Source: Paraburkholderia megapolitana (GTDB lineage: Bacteria > Pseudomonadota > Gammaproteobacteria > Burkholderiales > Burkholderiaceae). Taken from it: a stretch of 64,000 nucleotides of DNA. Numbering within the stretch: position 1 is the stretch's first letter; each line of letters opens with the position of its first letter. The stretch lies in contig NZ_CP041745.1 in NCBI RefSeq assembly GCF_007556815.1, forward strand, positions 1,837,001 to 1,901,000, written 5' to 3'. The position numbers and the translations under genes were made by a program. Below the pieces are notes generated by a model. That model made no database searches. It had not been told where the DNA came from and worked only from the letters and a program-made list of their open reading frames with translations. Below are positions 53,982 to 63,281 of the stretch, piece after piece.

Positions 53982-54689
53982 ATGCGCATGCTGGCCAGGT
54001 TGTGGCGCGAGTACCGGAGTCTCGTCGCTTTTCTCGTTCTGATGGTGCTGTTTCGCAGCGCGGTGGCCGACTGGAATGTCGTGCCGAGCGGCTCGATGCT
54101 ACCGACCATTCGTCTAGGCGACCGCATCTTCGTCGACAAGATGGCCTACGATCTGCGCGTGCCGCTTACGCATATCGCCATTGCGCATCTGCACGATCCG
54201 CAGCGCGGCGATATCGTGACGATCGATTCTTCGGCGGCGCACGATCTGATCGTCAAGCGTCTGATCGGTTTGCCCGGCGACCGCATCGCATTGCGCGACA
54301 ACGTGCTGTACGTGAACGGCGTGCGTGCCGATTATCAACCGCTTGGTATCGGTCCGCTTGCCAATGATGCAGGTTCGCCAGGTGAGTATTACGTCGAGCG
54401 TTTCGACGGCGTCGCGCATGCGATGCGGCTGTCCGAAGATGCACCGAGCCCGCGCCGTTCGTTCGGCCCGCTGGTCGTGCCGGCCGGCGAATATCTGATG
54501 CTCGGCGACAATCGCGACGACAGCGCCGATTCGCGTTACTTCGGTTTTTTCCCGCGCAAGGAGTTGATGGGCCGCACGCGTCGGGTGGCGTTTTCGCTGG
54601 ACCCCGATCATTTCTACAAGCCGCGTTTCGATCGTTTCGGAGTGGCGCTCGATGCGGTGGCGGCTAGCGCGCCGTTGGCAGCGCGTTAA
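53982..54689 (+). CDS. lepB: Signal peptidase I
   Basis: A 235-residue inner membrane protease that removes Sec signal peptides. One N-terminal membrane helix (about 13-29) is followed by the catalytic serine S38 in PSGSM and the general-base lysine K92 in DLIVKRLIGLPGD. The GEYLMLGDNRDDSADSR box is intact. The start at 53982 has an AGGAG site. It is shorter than the housekeeping enzyme of this group, which I recall as about 300 residues beside lepA and rnc. Neither is here, so this may be an additional paralogue. Confidence 0.92.
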   Translation: MRMLARLWREYRSLVAFLVLMVLFRSAVADWNVVPSGSMLPTIRLGDRIFVDKMAYDLRVPLTHIAIAHLHDPQRGDIVTIDSSAAHDLIVKRLIGLPGDRIALRDNVLYVNGVRADYQPLGIGPLANDAGSPGEYYVERFDGVAHAMRLSEDAPSPRRSFGPLVVPAGEYLMLGDNRDDSADSRYFGFFPRKELMGRTRRVAFSLDPDHFYKPRFDRFGVALDAVAASAPLAAR

Positions 54690-54720
54690 GCTGCGGGTTT
54701 TGCGCTAGCAGGACTTACTT

Positions 54721-54744
54721 ACGGCACGGGTGTACCCGTGCCGT
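54721..54744 (+). terminator. Hairpin after lepB
   Basis: A 10-bp perfect stem ACGGCACGGG / CCCGTGCCGT with loop TGTA, followed by TTGCGTTT. It lies 31 bases after the lepB stop. The stem is very stable; the T-run is weak. Confidence 0.65.
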
Positions 54745-54907
54745 TTGCGTTTCCGCGGGCAACGGTCACGTCCGCGCGGTGAGCCATGTACAAGATTTTC
54801 TATCGCCTTCTGATAAATATCGTCGTTTGTCGGTGCTCGTGAAGCAGAGGATATTTGCGTCTCGGTAACGCGCTTCAACCCTCCATCCAGAACCGGGACG
54901 ACTCTTC

Positions 54908-55807
54908 ATGATCCATTCAGCAAGGCGCCGTACGCTGCTGCTCACCGCTGCCACACTTCCTCTGACATTCGCTGTCAGTGCCAGGGCAGCCGCATCGATG
55001 TCCGCAAGCTCAACTTCAGCTTCTGCCGAAACACTGCTGGCCGAACTCGAACGAAGCTCGGGCGGTCGTCTCGGCGTGTCGGCGTTGAATACCGCGAGCG
55101 GCGAGCGTATCGGCTATCGCGCGGAAGAGCGGTTTCCGTTCTGCAGTACCTTCAAGCTGATACTGAGTGCGGCGATCCTCGCGCGAAGCACGCAGGATAG
55201 CGGCCTGATGCAGCGGCGCATCCGGTATGCCGCGAGCGATCTGGTCAGTAGCTCGCCGCTGACGACAAAGCACCTCGCCGAAGGCATGACCGTCGGGGAG
55301 TTGTGCGCTGCGACCCTCCAGATCAGCGACAACACCGCGGCCAACCTGTTGATCAAGGTGCTCGGTGGACCGGCCGAAGTGACAGCGTATGCACGCTCGA
55401 TCGGTAACGAGTCGTTTCATCTCGATCGCACGGAAACCACATTGAACACGGCGATACCGGGCGACACACGCGATACCGCAACGCCTGCTTCGATGGCGCT
55501 GAGCCTGCAAACGCTAGTGCTCGGAGAGAGCCTGCCGCAGGCGCAGCGCACACAACTCACCGCCTGGCTGCGCGCGAACCGGCTCGGCGATCAGCGTATT
55601 CGCGCGGGGGTGCCGGCGGACTGGCAGGTTGCCGACAAGACCGGCACCGGCGAGCATGGCACAGCGAACGACATCGGCGTGCTGTGGCGGCCGACGGGCG
55701 CGCCAATCGTGCTCGCGCTCTATTACACGCAGGGCAGTGAAGATGAGAAGGTGCACAGTGGTGTGCTTGCAGCGGCCGCGCGGATCGTGGCGAGCGCGTT
55801 TGGTTAA
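54908..55807 (+). CDS. Class A beta-lactamase
   Basis: A 299-residue serine beta-lactamase, exported to the periplasm. All class A motifs are present: S80-T-F-K83, S140-D-N, E176 with N180 (ETTLN) and K244-T-G. The residue before the active serine is cysteine (CSTFK), as in PenA/PenI enzymes of Burkholderia. The N-terminus SARRRTLLLTAATLPL carries an arginine pair and could be a Tat signal, as reported for PenA. No LysR-type PenR/AmpR gene is adjacent, unlike the usual penA-penR arrangement of the B. cepacia complex. Spectrum cannot be predicted by eye. Confidence 0.93.
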   Translation: MIHSARRRTLLLTAATLPLTFAVSARAAASMSASSTSASAETLLAELERSSGGRLGVSALNTASGERIGYRAEERFPFCSTFKLILSAAILARSTQDSGLMQRRIRYAASDLVSSSPLTTKHLAEGMTVGELCAATLQISDNTAANLLIKVLGGPAEVTAYARSIGNESFHLDRTETTLNTAIPGDTRDTATPASMALSLQTLVLGESLPQAQRTQLTAWLRANRLGDQRIRAGVPADWQVADKTGTGEHGTANDIGVLWRPTGAPIVLALYYTQGSEDEKVHSGVLAAAARIVASAFG

Positions 55808-55933
55808 AGCGGCTCTTCATTGCGCGCGAGGTGCTGAATCCGCAAGTTCAACACGTTCGCGCGCGTTGCCCATGCCGCATCTAGCTAGCGGGCAAGCCCA
55901 GGCATCGTCGCGACACGCGGACACCACCCGCCA

Positions 55934-56962
55934 CTAGACACGCGCCAACGCCTGCGCGCATTCAGCAACGAGCGATGGCCCGCGATAGATGAACCCCGTA
56001 TAGAGCTGCACCAGCGACGCACCCGCGGCCAGTTTCGCGCGCGCATCGTCGCCGGAGAAAATACCGCCGACACCGATGATCGGCACGGTCTCGCCGACCT
56101 CGCTGCGCAGCTTGCGGATGACTTCGTTCGATGCATCGAACACCGGCCGGCCGGAGAGGCCGCCGGCTTCGTCGGCGTGCGGCAGGCCGGCGACAGCATT
56201 GCGCGCAAGCGTCGTATTGGTCGCGATCACGCCTTCGAATCCATGTTGCAACAACGTGCCCGCAATCGACTTGATCTGTTCATCGTCGAGATCGGGCGCG
56301 ATCTTCAGGGCGAGCGGCACGAGCTTGCCATGCAGATCGGCGAGACGTTGCTGCTTGTCCTTCAGCGCGGCGAGCAACGCATCGAGTTCGCCGGCGCCCT
56401 GCAACTGGCGCAGGTTCTTCGTGTTCGGCGACGAGATATTGATCGTCACGTAACTCGCGAACGGATACACGCGCTCGAGACAGTACAGATAGTCTTCGGC
56501 CGCGCGCTCGATCGGCGTGTCGGCGTTCTTGCCGATGTTCAGACCAAGCACCCCGCGATAGCGGGCGGCCTGCACGTTCCGCACGAACTGGTCGACTCCG
56601 GCGTTGTTGAAGCCCATCCGGTTGATCAGCGCGTTCGCCTGCGGCAGCCGGAACATGCGCGGCCTTGGGTTACCTGGCTGCGCGCGCGGCGTCACGGTAC
56701 CCACTTCGATGAAACCGAAGCCGAGCGCCGCGAGGCCATCGACACACGCGCCGTCCTTGTCGAGCCCGGCCGCGAGACCGACCGGATTTCGGAAGTTCAG
56801 GCCCATCACGGTGCGCGGTGCATCGGGTATGCGCGGCGCCAGCGTACGCGCGAGGCCGGTGCGACCGGCGGCGCCGAGCAGCTTGAGCGTCAGATGGTGA
56901 GCGTCTTCCGCGTCCATGCGAAAGAGTTGGGCGCGTACGAGCGGGTAGAGGGAACTGAACAC
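55934..56962 (-). CDS. pyrD: Dihydroorotate dehydrogenase (quinone), class 2
   Basis: A 342-residue membrane-associated flavoenzyme of pyrimidine synthesis that oxidises dihydroorotate with quinone. The N-terminal hydrophobic/amphipathic helix ([20 protein letters not shown]) is that of class 2. FMN and substrate segments include [41 protein letters not shown] (catalytic serine) and [28 protein letters not shown]. It faces the beta-lactamase gene tail to tail and is followed upstream by bpt. Confidence 0.96.
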   Translation of the reverse strand: MFSSLYPLVRAQLFRMDAEDAHHLTLKLLGAAGRTGLARTLAPRIPDAPRTVMGLNFRNPVGLAAGLDKDGACVDGLAALGFGFIEVGTVTPRAQPGNPRPRMFRLPQANALINRMGFNNAGVDQFVRNVQAARYRGVLGLNIGKNADTPIERAAEDYLYCLERVYPFASYVTINISSPNTKNLRQLQGAGELDALLAALKDKQQRLADLHGKLVPLALKIAPDLDDEQIKSIAGTLLQHGFEGVIATNTTLARNAVAGLPHADEAGGLSGRPVFDASNEVIRKLRSEVGETVPIIGVGGIFSGDDARAKLAAGASLVQLYTGFIYRGPSLVAECAQALARV

Positions 56963-57040
56963 GGGGCGGAGCCGGAGCGGCTGGAAAATGGGAACCCGCT
57001 ATTTTACCGGCATTGGCGTACCGGCCGGCCGCGCGTGAAA

Positions 57041-57862
57041 TTAGAAGCGCACCGGACCGCGCCGGCCGTGCAACGCCGCATCGACGGGCGGTAGCTCGAC
57101 GTGCGCGGTATCGAGCGGTTTCCACACACCGTCGAAGAGCCCTTCGAGCGGCCGGAAATTCGCCTTGTACGCCATTTTTGGGCTTTCGCGTATCCAGTAG
57201 CCGAGATACACATACGGCAGCTTCAGGCTGCGCGCCTGTTCGATCTGCCAGAGGATGTTGTAGGTGCCGAAACTCGTGTGCGGCGTGTCGGGCTCGAAAA
57301 ACGTATACACCGACGACAGCCCATCACCGAGGATGTCGATCATGCTGATCATCCGCAGGATGCCCGGCGCCTGCGGGTGATCGGGAATCGGCTCGCGGAA
57401 TTCGACGAGGCGCGAATTGATCCGGCTTTGCAGCAGAAACTGCTCGTACTGGTCGCGGCTGTCGCGATCCATGCCGCCGCCCGCGTGCCGCGCGGACTGG
57501 TAGCGCATGTACAGCGCATAGTGCTCTTCGTCGTAGTGCAGCGGTGCGACCGTGGCGACGAGTTCGCCATGCTTTTTCCATATGCGGCGCTGGGTGCGGT
57601 TTGGCTCGAACGCATCGACCGGCACGCGCACGGGTACGCATGCACGGCAGCCGTCACAGTAGGGGCGATAGGTGAACACACCGGAGCGCCGGAAACCGGC
57701 CTTGACGAGATCGGTGTAGACGTCGGAGTTGATCAGATGGCTGGGAGTGGCGACCTGCGAGCGGGCGATACGTCCTTCCAGATAACTGCAAGGGTAAGGC
57801 GCCGTTGCATAGAATTGCAGCGCGGAAAGCGGTGAAAGCGGCAGCTCATTGGGGTGAGTCAC
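57041..57862 (-). CDS. bpt: Aspartate/glutamate leucyltransferase (N-degron pathway)
   Basis: A 273-residue Bpt-type transferase, adding leucine from Leu-tRNA to proteins with N-terminal Asp or Glu, which marks them for ClpS/ClpAP. Visible: [17 protein letters not shown] at the N-terminus, [22 protein letters not shown] with its cysteine group, [26 protein letters not shown] and [22 protein letters not shown]. It belongs to the bacterial ATE-like family. It lies directly downstream of aat with a gap of about 80 bases, pairing both N-end transferases. Confidence 0.95.
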   Translation of the reverse strand: MTHPNELPLSPLSALQFYATAPYPCSYLEGRIARSQVATPSHLINSDVYTDLVKAGFRRSGVFTYRPYCDGCRACVPVRVPVDAFEPNRTQRRIWKKHGELVATVAPLHYDEEHYALYMRYQSARHAGGGMDRDSRDQYEQFLLQSRINSRLVEFREPIPDHPQAPGILRMISMIDILGDGLSSVYTFFEPDTPHTSFGTYNILWQIEQARSLKLPYVYLGYWIRESPKMAYKANFRPLEGLFDGVWKPLDTAHVELPPVDAALHGRRGPVRF

Positions 57863-57946
57863 GTTGGCAGCTCTCGAAGCGTCTCAGTACGTAGCAAATC
57901 CGTCGCTGCAGGTGGTCCGGTCAGCACGCCGGCGCGGATTCGTCCA

Positions 57947-58684
57947 TCACGCCGCGTGCGCGACGACGTCGGACAGTACGGTCTTGTCGAAACGCCACGG
58001 AATCGGCGCAGCATCGACAGACGCGCGAACATGCGCGACGAACGCCTTGCGTGCTATCTCGCGGCCGCCCAGCGACGCCAGATGCGACGTGTTCTGCTGG
58101 CAGTCTATCATTTCTATATCGTGACGTCGCAAGTGCGCGACGAGCGCGGAGAGCGCGATTTTCGAGGCATCGGTGGCTTCGGCGAACATCGATTCGCCGA
58201 AGAACATGTGCCCGAACGACACCCCGTAGAGTCCGCCCACGCGCCGGCCGTCGTGCCAGGTTTCTATGCTGTGCGCGTCGCCCCGACGATGCAACGATGC
58301 GTAGGCATCGACGACGTCGGCGGTGATCCAGGTGCCGCGCTGGTCGCGCCGCGGCGTCTGCGCGCAGGCGCGCATCACGGCGACGAAATCGTGATCGACA
58401 CGAATTTCCCACGCATCGTCGCGTAGCACGCGGCGTAGTGTCTTTTTAAGCGACGGCGAAACCTTGAATTCCTGCGGACGCAGCACCATCCGCGGATCGG
58501 GGCTCCACCAGAGCACCGGCTGGCCGTCCGAATACCACGGGAAGATGCCGCGCCGGTAGGCATCGATGAGCCGCGACGGCAGCAGGTCGGCGCTCGCCGC
58601 AAGCAGCCCCGGCGCACCGCTCGTCGCGCCGAGCGCGCGCTCGACGGAGGGGAACGGATCGTCGGGTCCGAGCCAGGGAACCAT
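57947..58684 (-). CDS. aat: Leucyl/phenylalanyl-tRNA--protein transferase
   Basis: A 245-residue enzyme adding Leu or Phe to proteins with N-terminal Lys or Arg. The family pattern is clear: [72 protein letters not shown] and [16 protein letters not shown]. The start at 58684 lies 11 bases after the NUDIX stop, so the two are probably co-transcribed. A longer frame reaching 59158 runs through the NUDIX gene and is rejected. Confidence 0.96.
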   Translation of the reverse strand: MVPWLGPDDPFPSVERALGATSGAPGLLAASADLLPSRLIDAYRRGIFPWYSDGQPVLWWSPDPRMVLRPQEFKVSPSLKKTLRRVLRDDAWEIRVDHDFVAVMRACAQTPRRDQRGTWITADVVDAYASLHRRGDAHSIETWHDGRRVGGLYGVSFGHMFFGESMFAEATDASKIALSALVAHLRRHDIEMIDCQQNTSHLASLGGREIARKAFVAHVRASVDAAPIPWRFDKTVLSDVVAHAA

Positions 58685-58695
58685 GCTCGCGCCGG

Positions 58696-59241
58696 TCAGC
58701 CTTCGCGCAGCGAACGGAAGATGTCGCCCGTATGCAGACCGTAGTTGCCGGTCGTGCGATCGGCGAAGAAAAAGCGCAGTGTCTGGCCGACAGTCGGAAA
58801 CGCGATGTCGTTCCAGGGGATTTCGTGTTCTTCGAAGAGGCGTACTTCCAGACTTTCCTCGCCGGCTGCGATGTCGATATCGAGCAGCCGCGCGAGATAG
58901 AACAGATGCACCTGGTGAACGTGCGGCACGTTGAGCAGCGAGAACAGCGTCTGCACTTCGACGCGCGCGCCGGCTTCTTCGAGCGTTTCGCGCGCGGCCG
59001 CTTCGGAAGTCGTTTCGCCCATCTCCATGAAACCGGCGGGCAGCGTCCAGTAGCCGTAGCGCGGCTCGATCGCGCGGCGGCATAGCAGCACCTTGTCTTC
59101 CCATACGGGAACGGTGCCCACCACGTTGCGCGGGTTCTGATAGTGCACGGTGCCGCATTGCGGGCAGACGAAGCGTTCGCGGTTGTCACCGGGCGGAATG
59201 CTCAGACTGACCGCGTGACCGCAGACGGAACAGAATTTCAT
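58696..59241 (-). CDS. NUDIX hydrolase with N-terminal zinc ribbon
   Basis: A 181-residue hydrolase of nucleoside diphosphate-linked compounds. An N-terminal zinc ribbon has C4, C7, C26 and C29. The complete NUDIX box follows from G70 to A92 (G-x5-E76-x7-R84-E85-x2-E88-E89-x-G91), with the metal-binding glutamates intact. The zinc ribbon resembles that of NudC-like proteins, but the C-terminal part does not allow a firm substrate call. It heads a leftward series with aat and bpt. No good ribosome binding site precedes the ATG. Confidence 0.9.
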   Translation of the reverse strand: MKFCSVCGHAVSLSIPPGDNRERFVCPQCGTVHYQNPRNVVGTVPVWEDKVLLCRRAIEPRYGYWTLPAGFMEMGETTSEAAARETLEEAGARVEVQTLFSLLNVPHVHQVHLFYLARLLDIDIAAGEESLEVRLFEEHEIPWNDIAFPTVGQTLRFFFADRTTGNYGLHTGDIFRSLREG

Positions 59242-59354
59242 AGGGAGACGGCAGAGAAGGGTGACGCCGAGTTTATCATCCGGCGGCGTTCGCCGATAAG
59301 CGGCGCGCGGTGAGATCGCGCGGCGCAGGATCGATGCAGAAAATCCGGCGCACA

Positions 59355-59388
59355 AAACAAAAAAGGCCTGCCGGAGTGGCAAGCCTTT
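59355..59388 (-). terminator. Intrinsic terminator after tRNA-fMet
   Basis: An 11-bp stem (59362-59372 with 59378-59388) with one G-U pair. Read leftwards it is followed by TTTGTTTTG. It is 39 bases beyond the tRNA 3' end. Confidence 0.8.
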
Positions 59389-59426
59389 GCTGTTGTTTCG
59401 ACCGGTTTTTCAACATCAATGCTGCT

Positions 59427-59503
<77 letters not shown>

Positions 59504-59518
59504 TCCGTCGAAGAAAAG

Positions 59519-59547
59519 ATTATAGGACAATTCGCATACCCGTGCAA
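59519..59547 (-). promoter_or_regulatory. Sigma-70 promoter of tRNA-fMet
   Basis: Read leftwards: -35 TTGCAC (59542-59547), a 17-base spacer and -10 TATAAT (59519-59524). It lies 16 bases before the tRNA 5' end. Confidence 0.85.
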
Positions 59548-59741
59548 CACCTTTGACAGGAACATGTCATCGAGCATGCATGTTCTCGCGCCACGTGGCG
59601 CCAGAAACCATACAGGAGGCCGATCTGCGCAAGACACATCGAGTGGCTGCGCTAGAATCGCCGTTCCGTTCACCTGCGATTGACGGATCGATTTTCCGAT
59701 CAGGCAAACGCAACGCATTCTTCTTCGAGTTCCCGGTGCCC

Positions 59742-60239
59742 ATGGATATCGCTCACGATCTGCAGTCGATTGCCGCGCAGGAAAAAGCGCTTGTATTCCC
59801 CCATTTCGATACCGACCGCGCGTGGCAATTCGGCGTAGCGCTGCGCGATATGGCGACAACGCGTGGACTTGCCCTCGTCATCGACATCCGGACGTTTGGC
59901 CAGCAGCTGTTTTTCAGCGCGCTCGAAGGAACGACGCCCGACAACCTCGACTGGGCGCGCCGCAAAGGCAATGTCGTGGCGCAGTTCCGGCGCAGTTCGT
60001 ACTCGGTTGGTTTGCGCATGCAGCAGGCGGGCTCGACGCTTACCGAAAAGCATGGCCTGTCGTTTGCCGATTACGCGTCGCATGGCGGCGCATTTCCATT
60101 GACGGTGAGTAGTGCCGGCGTGATCGGCTCGGTGACGGTGTCGGGTCTACCGCAGCGAAGCGACCACGAGCTGGTTGTCGAAGCGCTGTGCGCGCACCTC
60201 GGTCACGACTACGGCAAGCTCGCGCTTGCAAAGGTCTGA
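59742..60239 (+). CDS. UPF0303 / heme-degrading-domain (HbpS-like) protein
   Basis: A 165-residue protein of the GlcG/HbpS-like fold (PF03928), UPF0303 subgroup. Visible: [55 protein letters not shown] and [36 protein letters not shown]. Some relatives bind heme; function here is unknown. The ATG at 59742 begins at the conserved region, and the frame upstream to 59553 does not match. The SMR transporter gene starts 4 bases after its stop, so the pair is an operon. Confidence 0.85.
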   Translation: MDIAHDLQSIAAQEKALVFPHFDTDRAWQFGVALRDMATTRGLALVIDIRTFGQQLFFSALEGTTPDNLDWARRKGNVVAQFRRSSYSVGLRMQQAGSTLTEKHGLSFADYASHGGAFPLTVSSAGVIGSVTVSGLPQRSDHELVVEALCAHLGHDYGKLALAKV

Positions 60240-60243
60240 GCCA

Positions 60244-60582
60244 ATGCGCGTGCCTCCCTATGCGTTGCTCGCGATCGCCATCGTGGCCGAAGTGATCGCG
60301 ACTTCGGCGCTGCGTGCGTCGGAGGGGTTCACGCGGCTCGTGCCGGCTGTGCTCGTCGTGATCGGCTATGGCATCTCGTTCTACTGTCTTTCACTGACGC
60401 TGCGTAGCGTGCCGGTCGGGATCGTGTATGCGATCTGGTCGGGTGTCGGCATCGTGCTGATCACACTGGTGGCGATGGTGATGTACAGGCAGGTGCCGGA
60501 TCTGCCTGCCATCGCGGGGCTTGGTCTGATCGTCGCGGGCGTGGTCGTGTTGAACCTGTTCTCGAAGATGCAGGCTCATTGA
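60244..60582 (+). CDS. Small multidrug resistance (SMR) family transporter
   Basis: A 112-residue EmrE-like antiporter with four membrane helices. The essential membrane glutamate is E16 in AIVAEVIATSALRAS. The GISFYCLSLTLRSVPVGIVYAIWSGVGIV segment is characteristic and contains the YAIWSG signature. It exports cationic compounds in exchange for protons as a dimer. It follows the UPF0303 gene by 4 bases. EmrE and guanidinium-exporter (Gdx) subtypes cannot be fully separated by eye; the sequence leans to EmrE. Confidence 0.93.
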   Translation: MRVPPYALLAIAIVAEVIATSALRASEGFTRLVPAVLVVIGYGISFYCLSLTLRSVPVGIVYAIWSGVGIVLITLVAMVMYRQVPDLPAIAGLGLIVAGVVVLNLFSKMQAH

Positions 60583-60611
60583 AGATCACTGCGCATCACT
60601 GAGCGCTACGC

Positions 60612-60974
60612 TCATTTGCAGCGGACGATCATCGAGCGGTTCTTGACGTTCGCCGACACCACGTTGGTGACACCGCCGCCCGCTGCGCCGCCCTGGTCGC
60701 CATCTTTCGACACGATGTCGTAGCCACCCGCGCCGCACGCCGTGCCGGCCTGCACGTAGCAGGAGGCCCAGCTCGATCCGGAGTCCGCGCCGCTGCAGTT
60801 CACCGCGAAGCCGGTCGTGCCGTCCGGCAGGTTGATCAGCGACGTGGTATTCGACGATGCGCATGCCGCGAGACCGCAGGCCACGACGATCGCCACGCCG
60901 AATGCGCCGTTGCGTACGCGTGCGGCCATATCAAGGCGGGTAGGCGGATGAAAGCGCCGCGTAAGATGTTTCAT
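60612..60974 (-). CDS. Small predicted lipoprotein of unknown function
   Basis: A 120-residue protein with a long basic N-terminus, a hydrophobic segment and a lipobox GLAAC. The mature part has four further cysteines (VNCSG, ASCYV, TACGAGG, VRCK), which could form disulfides. The start at 60974 has an AGGAGG site 10 bases upstream; a second methionine 15 residues in gives a more typical signal peptide. It faces the SMR gene tail to tail. No family recognised. Confidence 0.72.
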   Translation of the reverse strand: MKHLTRRFHPPTRLDMAARVRNGAFGVAIVVACGLAACASSNTTSLINLPDGTTGFAVNCSGADSGSSWASCYVQAGTACGAGGYDIVSKDGDQGGAAGGGVTNVVSANVKNRSMIVRCK

Positions 60975-61013
60975 ATGGTGCGTCCTCCTGGTAGAGCGCT
61001 CAACGGCCGGTCA

Positions 61014-61211
61014 TCACTTGACGCCAGATTCGATGTGGATGCCCGCTCGCTCGACGATGTCGCGGCTTTTGGCGCCTTCGTCGGTTGCTGCGTCTTCCCA
61101 GATGTTGATCGCGCGCGAAATCTCGATGCCGTGATCGCCGGCGTAGGTAAACCACTGCGTTGCCGCTTGTGGTTCCGGTACGGCGTGGTCCTTAACGAAA
61201 TAGGTTCCCAT
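61014..61211 (-). CDS. Small protein of unknown function (65 residues)
   Basis: A short hydrophilic protein beginning MGTYFVKDHAVPEP and containing TYAGDHGIEISRAINIWEDAATDEGAKSRD-type sequence, split here by position only. A GGAGA site lies 8 bases before the ATG at 61211, and the codon use is normal for this DNA, both supporting a real gene. It lies upstream of the lipoprotein gene on the same strand and is divergent from the TetR gene. No family recognised. Confidence 0.6.
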   Translation of the reverse strand: MGTYFVKDHAVPEPQAATQWFTYAGDHGIEISRAINIWEDAATDEGAKSRDIVERAGIHIESGVK

Positions 61212-61266
61212 AACGCAATCTCCAGTTAGCCTCGCGGCCGTGGTGCAGCCGTTCATCCAGTTCGAC

Positions 61267-61282
61267 TGTCGTTCTCGCGACA
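61267..61282. promoter_or_regulatory. Candidate TetR operator
   Basis: A perfect inverted repeat TGTCG-N6-CGACA lies 28 bases before the TetR start and within the intergenic region shared with the divergent small gene. Size and symmetry suit a TetR dimer. It is supported by position only. Confidence 0.35.
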
Positions 61283-61310
61283 AGTTGACTTTCACTTTCT
61301 CAACCGGACA

Positions 61311-62051
61311 ATGCCCGACATGGGCACACCCGAACGAAAACGCCGTCAGAAGCAGCCGCTGCGCGAACGTATCCTCGACGCAGCGCGACTCATTGTGACG
61401 CGCGACGGTTTCGCCGCGCTGTCGATGCGCAAGATCGCCGATGCAATCGGCTATGCCCCTGCGACGCTCTATCTGCACTTCGACAGCCGCGAGCAGATCG
61501 TTCGCGCGCTGTGCGCCGAAGGCTATGCGCAATTGCTGGAACGCTTCGCGCCGCTCGCGGCAATCGCCGATCCCACCGAACGCGTGAAGGCCCTGTGTCG
61601 CGTCTATGTCGCATTCGGCATCGAGCAACCGCAATCCTATCGGTTGATCTTCATGGAAGATCCGGCGCACGCCGATGCTGCCTCCGTTGATGCGACGCAG
61701 GCGGCAGACCATTCCAGCGATACCGTGTCTGGCCTGCTCGCCGAAGCGCTTGCGCAGATGAAGACAGCGGGGCGCCTGCCGGCATCCGCTGATGCTCAGA
61801 GCTGGGCCGAAGCGCTATGGGCGACCTTGCACGGCATCGTGGCGTTGCATCTGACGTGTGCAGCGTTTCCGCGCACGCCGCCCGACAAGCTCGTGGATAC
61901 CGCGCTCGACGCATGGTTCGGATCTGCGCGCGAGCCGACCGCTGCGGCTGCATCTGCTGCAGGAGTAGCACTTGACGTGCCCGCTGCTCCGGCGGCGAAG
62001 CGCCGTGCCACGAAGCGTCCGGCGGCGAAACCGAAAGCCGCGCAGCCGTGA
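61311..62051 (+). CDS. TetR/AcrR family transcriptional regulator
   Basis: A 246-residue repressor-type regulator. The N-terminal HTH is ILDAARLIVTRDGFAALSMRKIADAIGYAPATLYLHFDSREQIV. The C-terminal domain contains LWATLHGIVALHLTCAAF, the pattern of the WHG subgroup. A Lys/Ala/Pro-rich tail (AAKRRATKRPAAKPK) ends the protein, unusual for TetR and possibly adding nonspecific DNA binding. It lies 46 bases before an enoyl-CoA hydratase-type gene and is divergent from small genes. Control of acyl-CoA metabolism is plausible. Confidence 0.9.
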   Translation: MPDMGTPERKRRQKQPLRERILDAARLIVTRDGFAALSMRKIADAIGYAPATLYLHFDSREQIVRALCAEGYAQLLERFAPLAAIADPTERVKALCRVYVAFGIEQPQSYRLIFMEDPAHADAASVDATQAADHSSDTVSGLLAEALAQMKTAGRLPASADAQSWAEALWATLHGIVALHLTCAAFPRTPPDKLVDTALDAWFGSAREPTAAAASAAGVALDVPAAPAAKRRATKRPAAKPKAAQP

Positions 62052-62097
62052 TAACGTTCTGCTTCCGCCGTTCGTCGGTCACCCGATTTTTCCCTTC

Positions 62098-63228
62098 ATG
62101 TCCTCCGCCGCCCCCGTTACTCCCAGCGACGAAATTTCCGCCTACGTTGCAAACCGCATCGGCTTCATCGAACTGGAGCGCCCGAAAGCGCTGAATGCGC
62201 TATCTACAGGGATGATTCGTGCGATCCGCGGCGCGCTCGAGCGCTGGCGCGACGACCGCGAGGTGCTTGCGGTGGTGGTGCGCAGTCAGCACGCGCGCGC
62301 GTTCTGTGCGGGCGGCGATATCCGCTTCCTGTACGACGCGGCCCAGCGCGGCGAGCGTGCGGCGCTCGATACGTTTTTCACCGAAGAGTACCAACTCAAT
62401 CACGCCATCTTTTCCTATCCAAAGCCTTACATCGCGTTGATGAACGGCGTTGTGATGGGCGGCGGCATGGGCATTTCGCAAGGTGCGTATCGCACCGGTG
62501 GTCTGCGCGTCGTCACGAACTCGACAAAAATGGCGATGCCCGAAACGCGCATCGGGCTCTTTCCGGATGTCGGCGTGGGCTGGTTTCTCGCGCGCACGCC
62601 GGGTGCGCTCGGACGCTATCTCGCGGTAACGGGCGAAACGATCGGCCCCGCCGATGCGTTGTATGCGGGCCTCGCCGACGCCTATATCGACGATGCGGCA
62701 TTGCCCGCACTTATCGATACGCTGAAGAGCGAGTCATTCGAACGCGGTGCCGATGTCACGATATGCGTGATGCGCGAGACCGCGTCGCACAAGGTCGTTC
62801 CTACTCCGGACACGTCGACGCTGGCGGACGCCCGTGCGTTGATCGACCGGCATTTTGCGAAGCCCGACGTCGCGGATATTCTCGCGTCGCTTGAAGCGGA
62901 ACCCGAGTGCGAAGGGGCGGAGTGGGCCGAACAGACGGTGGGTGTGCTGCGCGAACGCTCGCCGCTGTCGATGGCGGTATCGCTGGAGATGGTCGTGCGC
63001 TCGGAGGGCACGATGGCCGATTGCCTGCGCCGCGATCTGGATCTGACGCGCTCGACCTTCGAGCAGGGCGATGTGATGGAAGGCATCCGGGCACGGATCA
63101 TCGATAAAGATAATCGTCCGCAGTGGCGTATCGCGCGCATCGAGGATGTTTCGGCAGTGGATGTCGAGCGGATGTTCGAAAGCCCATGGACGCCGGCGGA
63201 CCATCCGCTGCGCGACCTGCAGGGCTAG
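62098..63228 (+). CDS. Enoyl-CoA hydratase/isomerase family protein (3-hydroxyisobutyryl-CoA hydrolase-like)
   Basis: A 376-residue crotonase-fold enzyme of the ECH_2 subgroup. Features: LERPKALNALSTGMIRAI, FCAGGDIRFLYDAA (oxyanion hole), NGVVMGGGMGISQGAYRTG, and the catalytic-side MPETRIGLFPDVGVGWFLAR seen in 3-hydroxyisobutyryl-CoA hydrolases of valine breakdown. The ATG at 62098 starts the family-like region. It follows the TetR gene by 46 bases and is probably in its operon. Hydrolase rather than hydratase activity is likely from the length and motifs, but not certain. Confidence 0.88.
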   Translation: MSSAAPVTPSDEISAYVANRIGFIELERPKALNALSTGMIRAIRGALERWRDDREVLAVVVRSQHARAFCAGGDIRFLYDAAQRGERAALDTFFTEEYQLNHAIFSYPKPYIALMNGVVMGGGMGISQGAYRTGGLRVVTNSTKMAMPETRIGLFPDVGVGWFLARTPGALGRYLAVTGETIGPADALYAGLADAYIDDAALPALIDTLKSESFERGADVTICVMRETASHKVVPTPDTSTLADARALIDRHFAKPDVADILASLEAEPECEGAEWAEQTVGVLRERSPLSMAVSLEMVVRSEGTMADCLRRDLDLTRSTFEQGDVMEGIRARIIDKDNRPQWRIARIEDVSAVDVERMFESPWTPADHPLRDLQG

Positions 63229-63242
63229 ACCAGCGCTTACGC

Positions 63243-63267
63243 CGCGCCGCGCAGGTTGCGCGGCGCG
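63243..63267. terminator. Perfect 11-bp hairpin between convergent genes
   Basis: CGCGCCGCGCA (63243-63253) pairs perfectly with 63257-63267, loop GGT. It lies between the stops at 63228 and 63282. No T-run, but the stem is very GC-rich; a bidirectional terminator is likely. Confidence 0.5.
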
Positions 63268-63281
63268 CGACCGAGCCTCGC

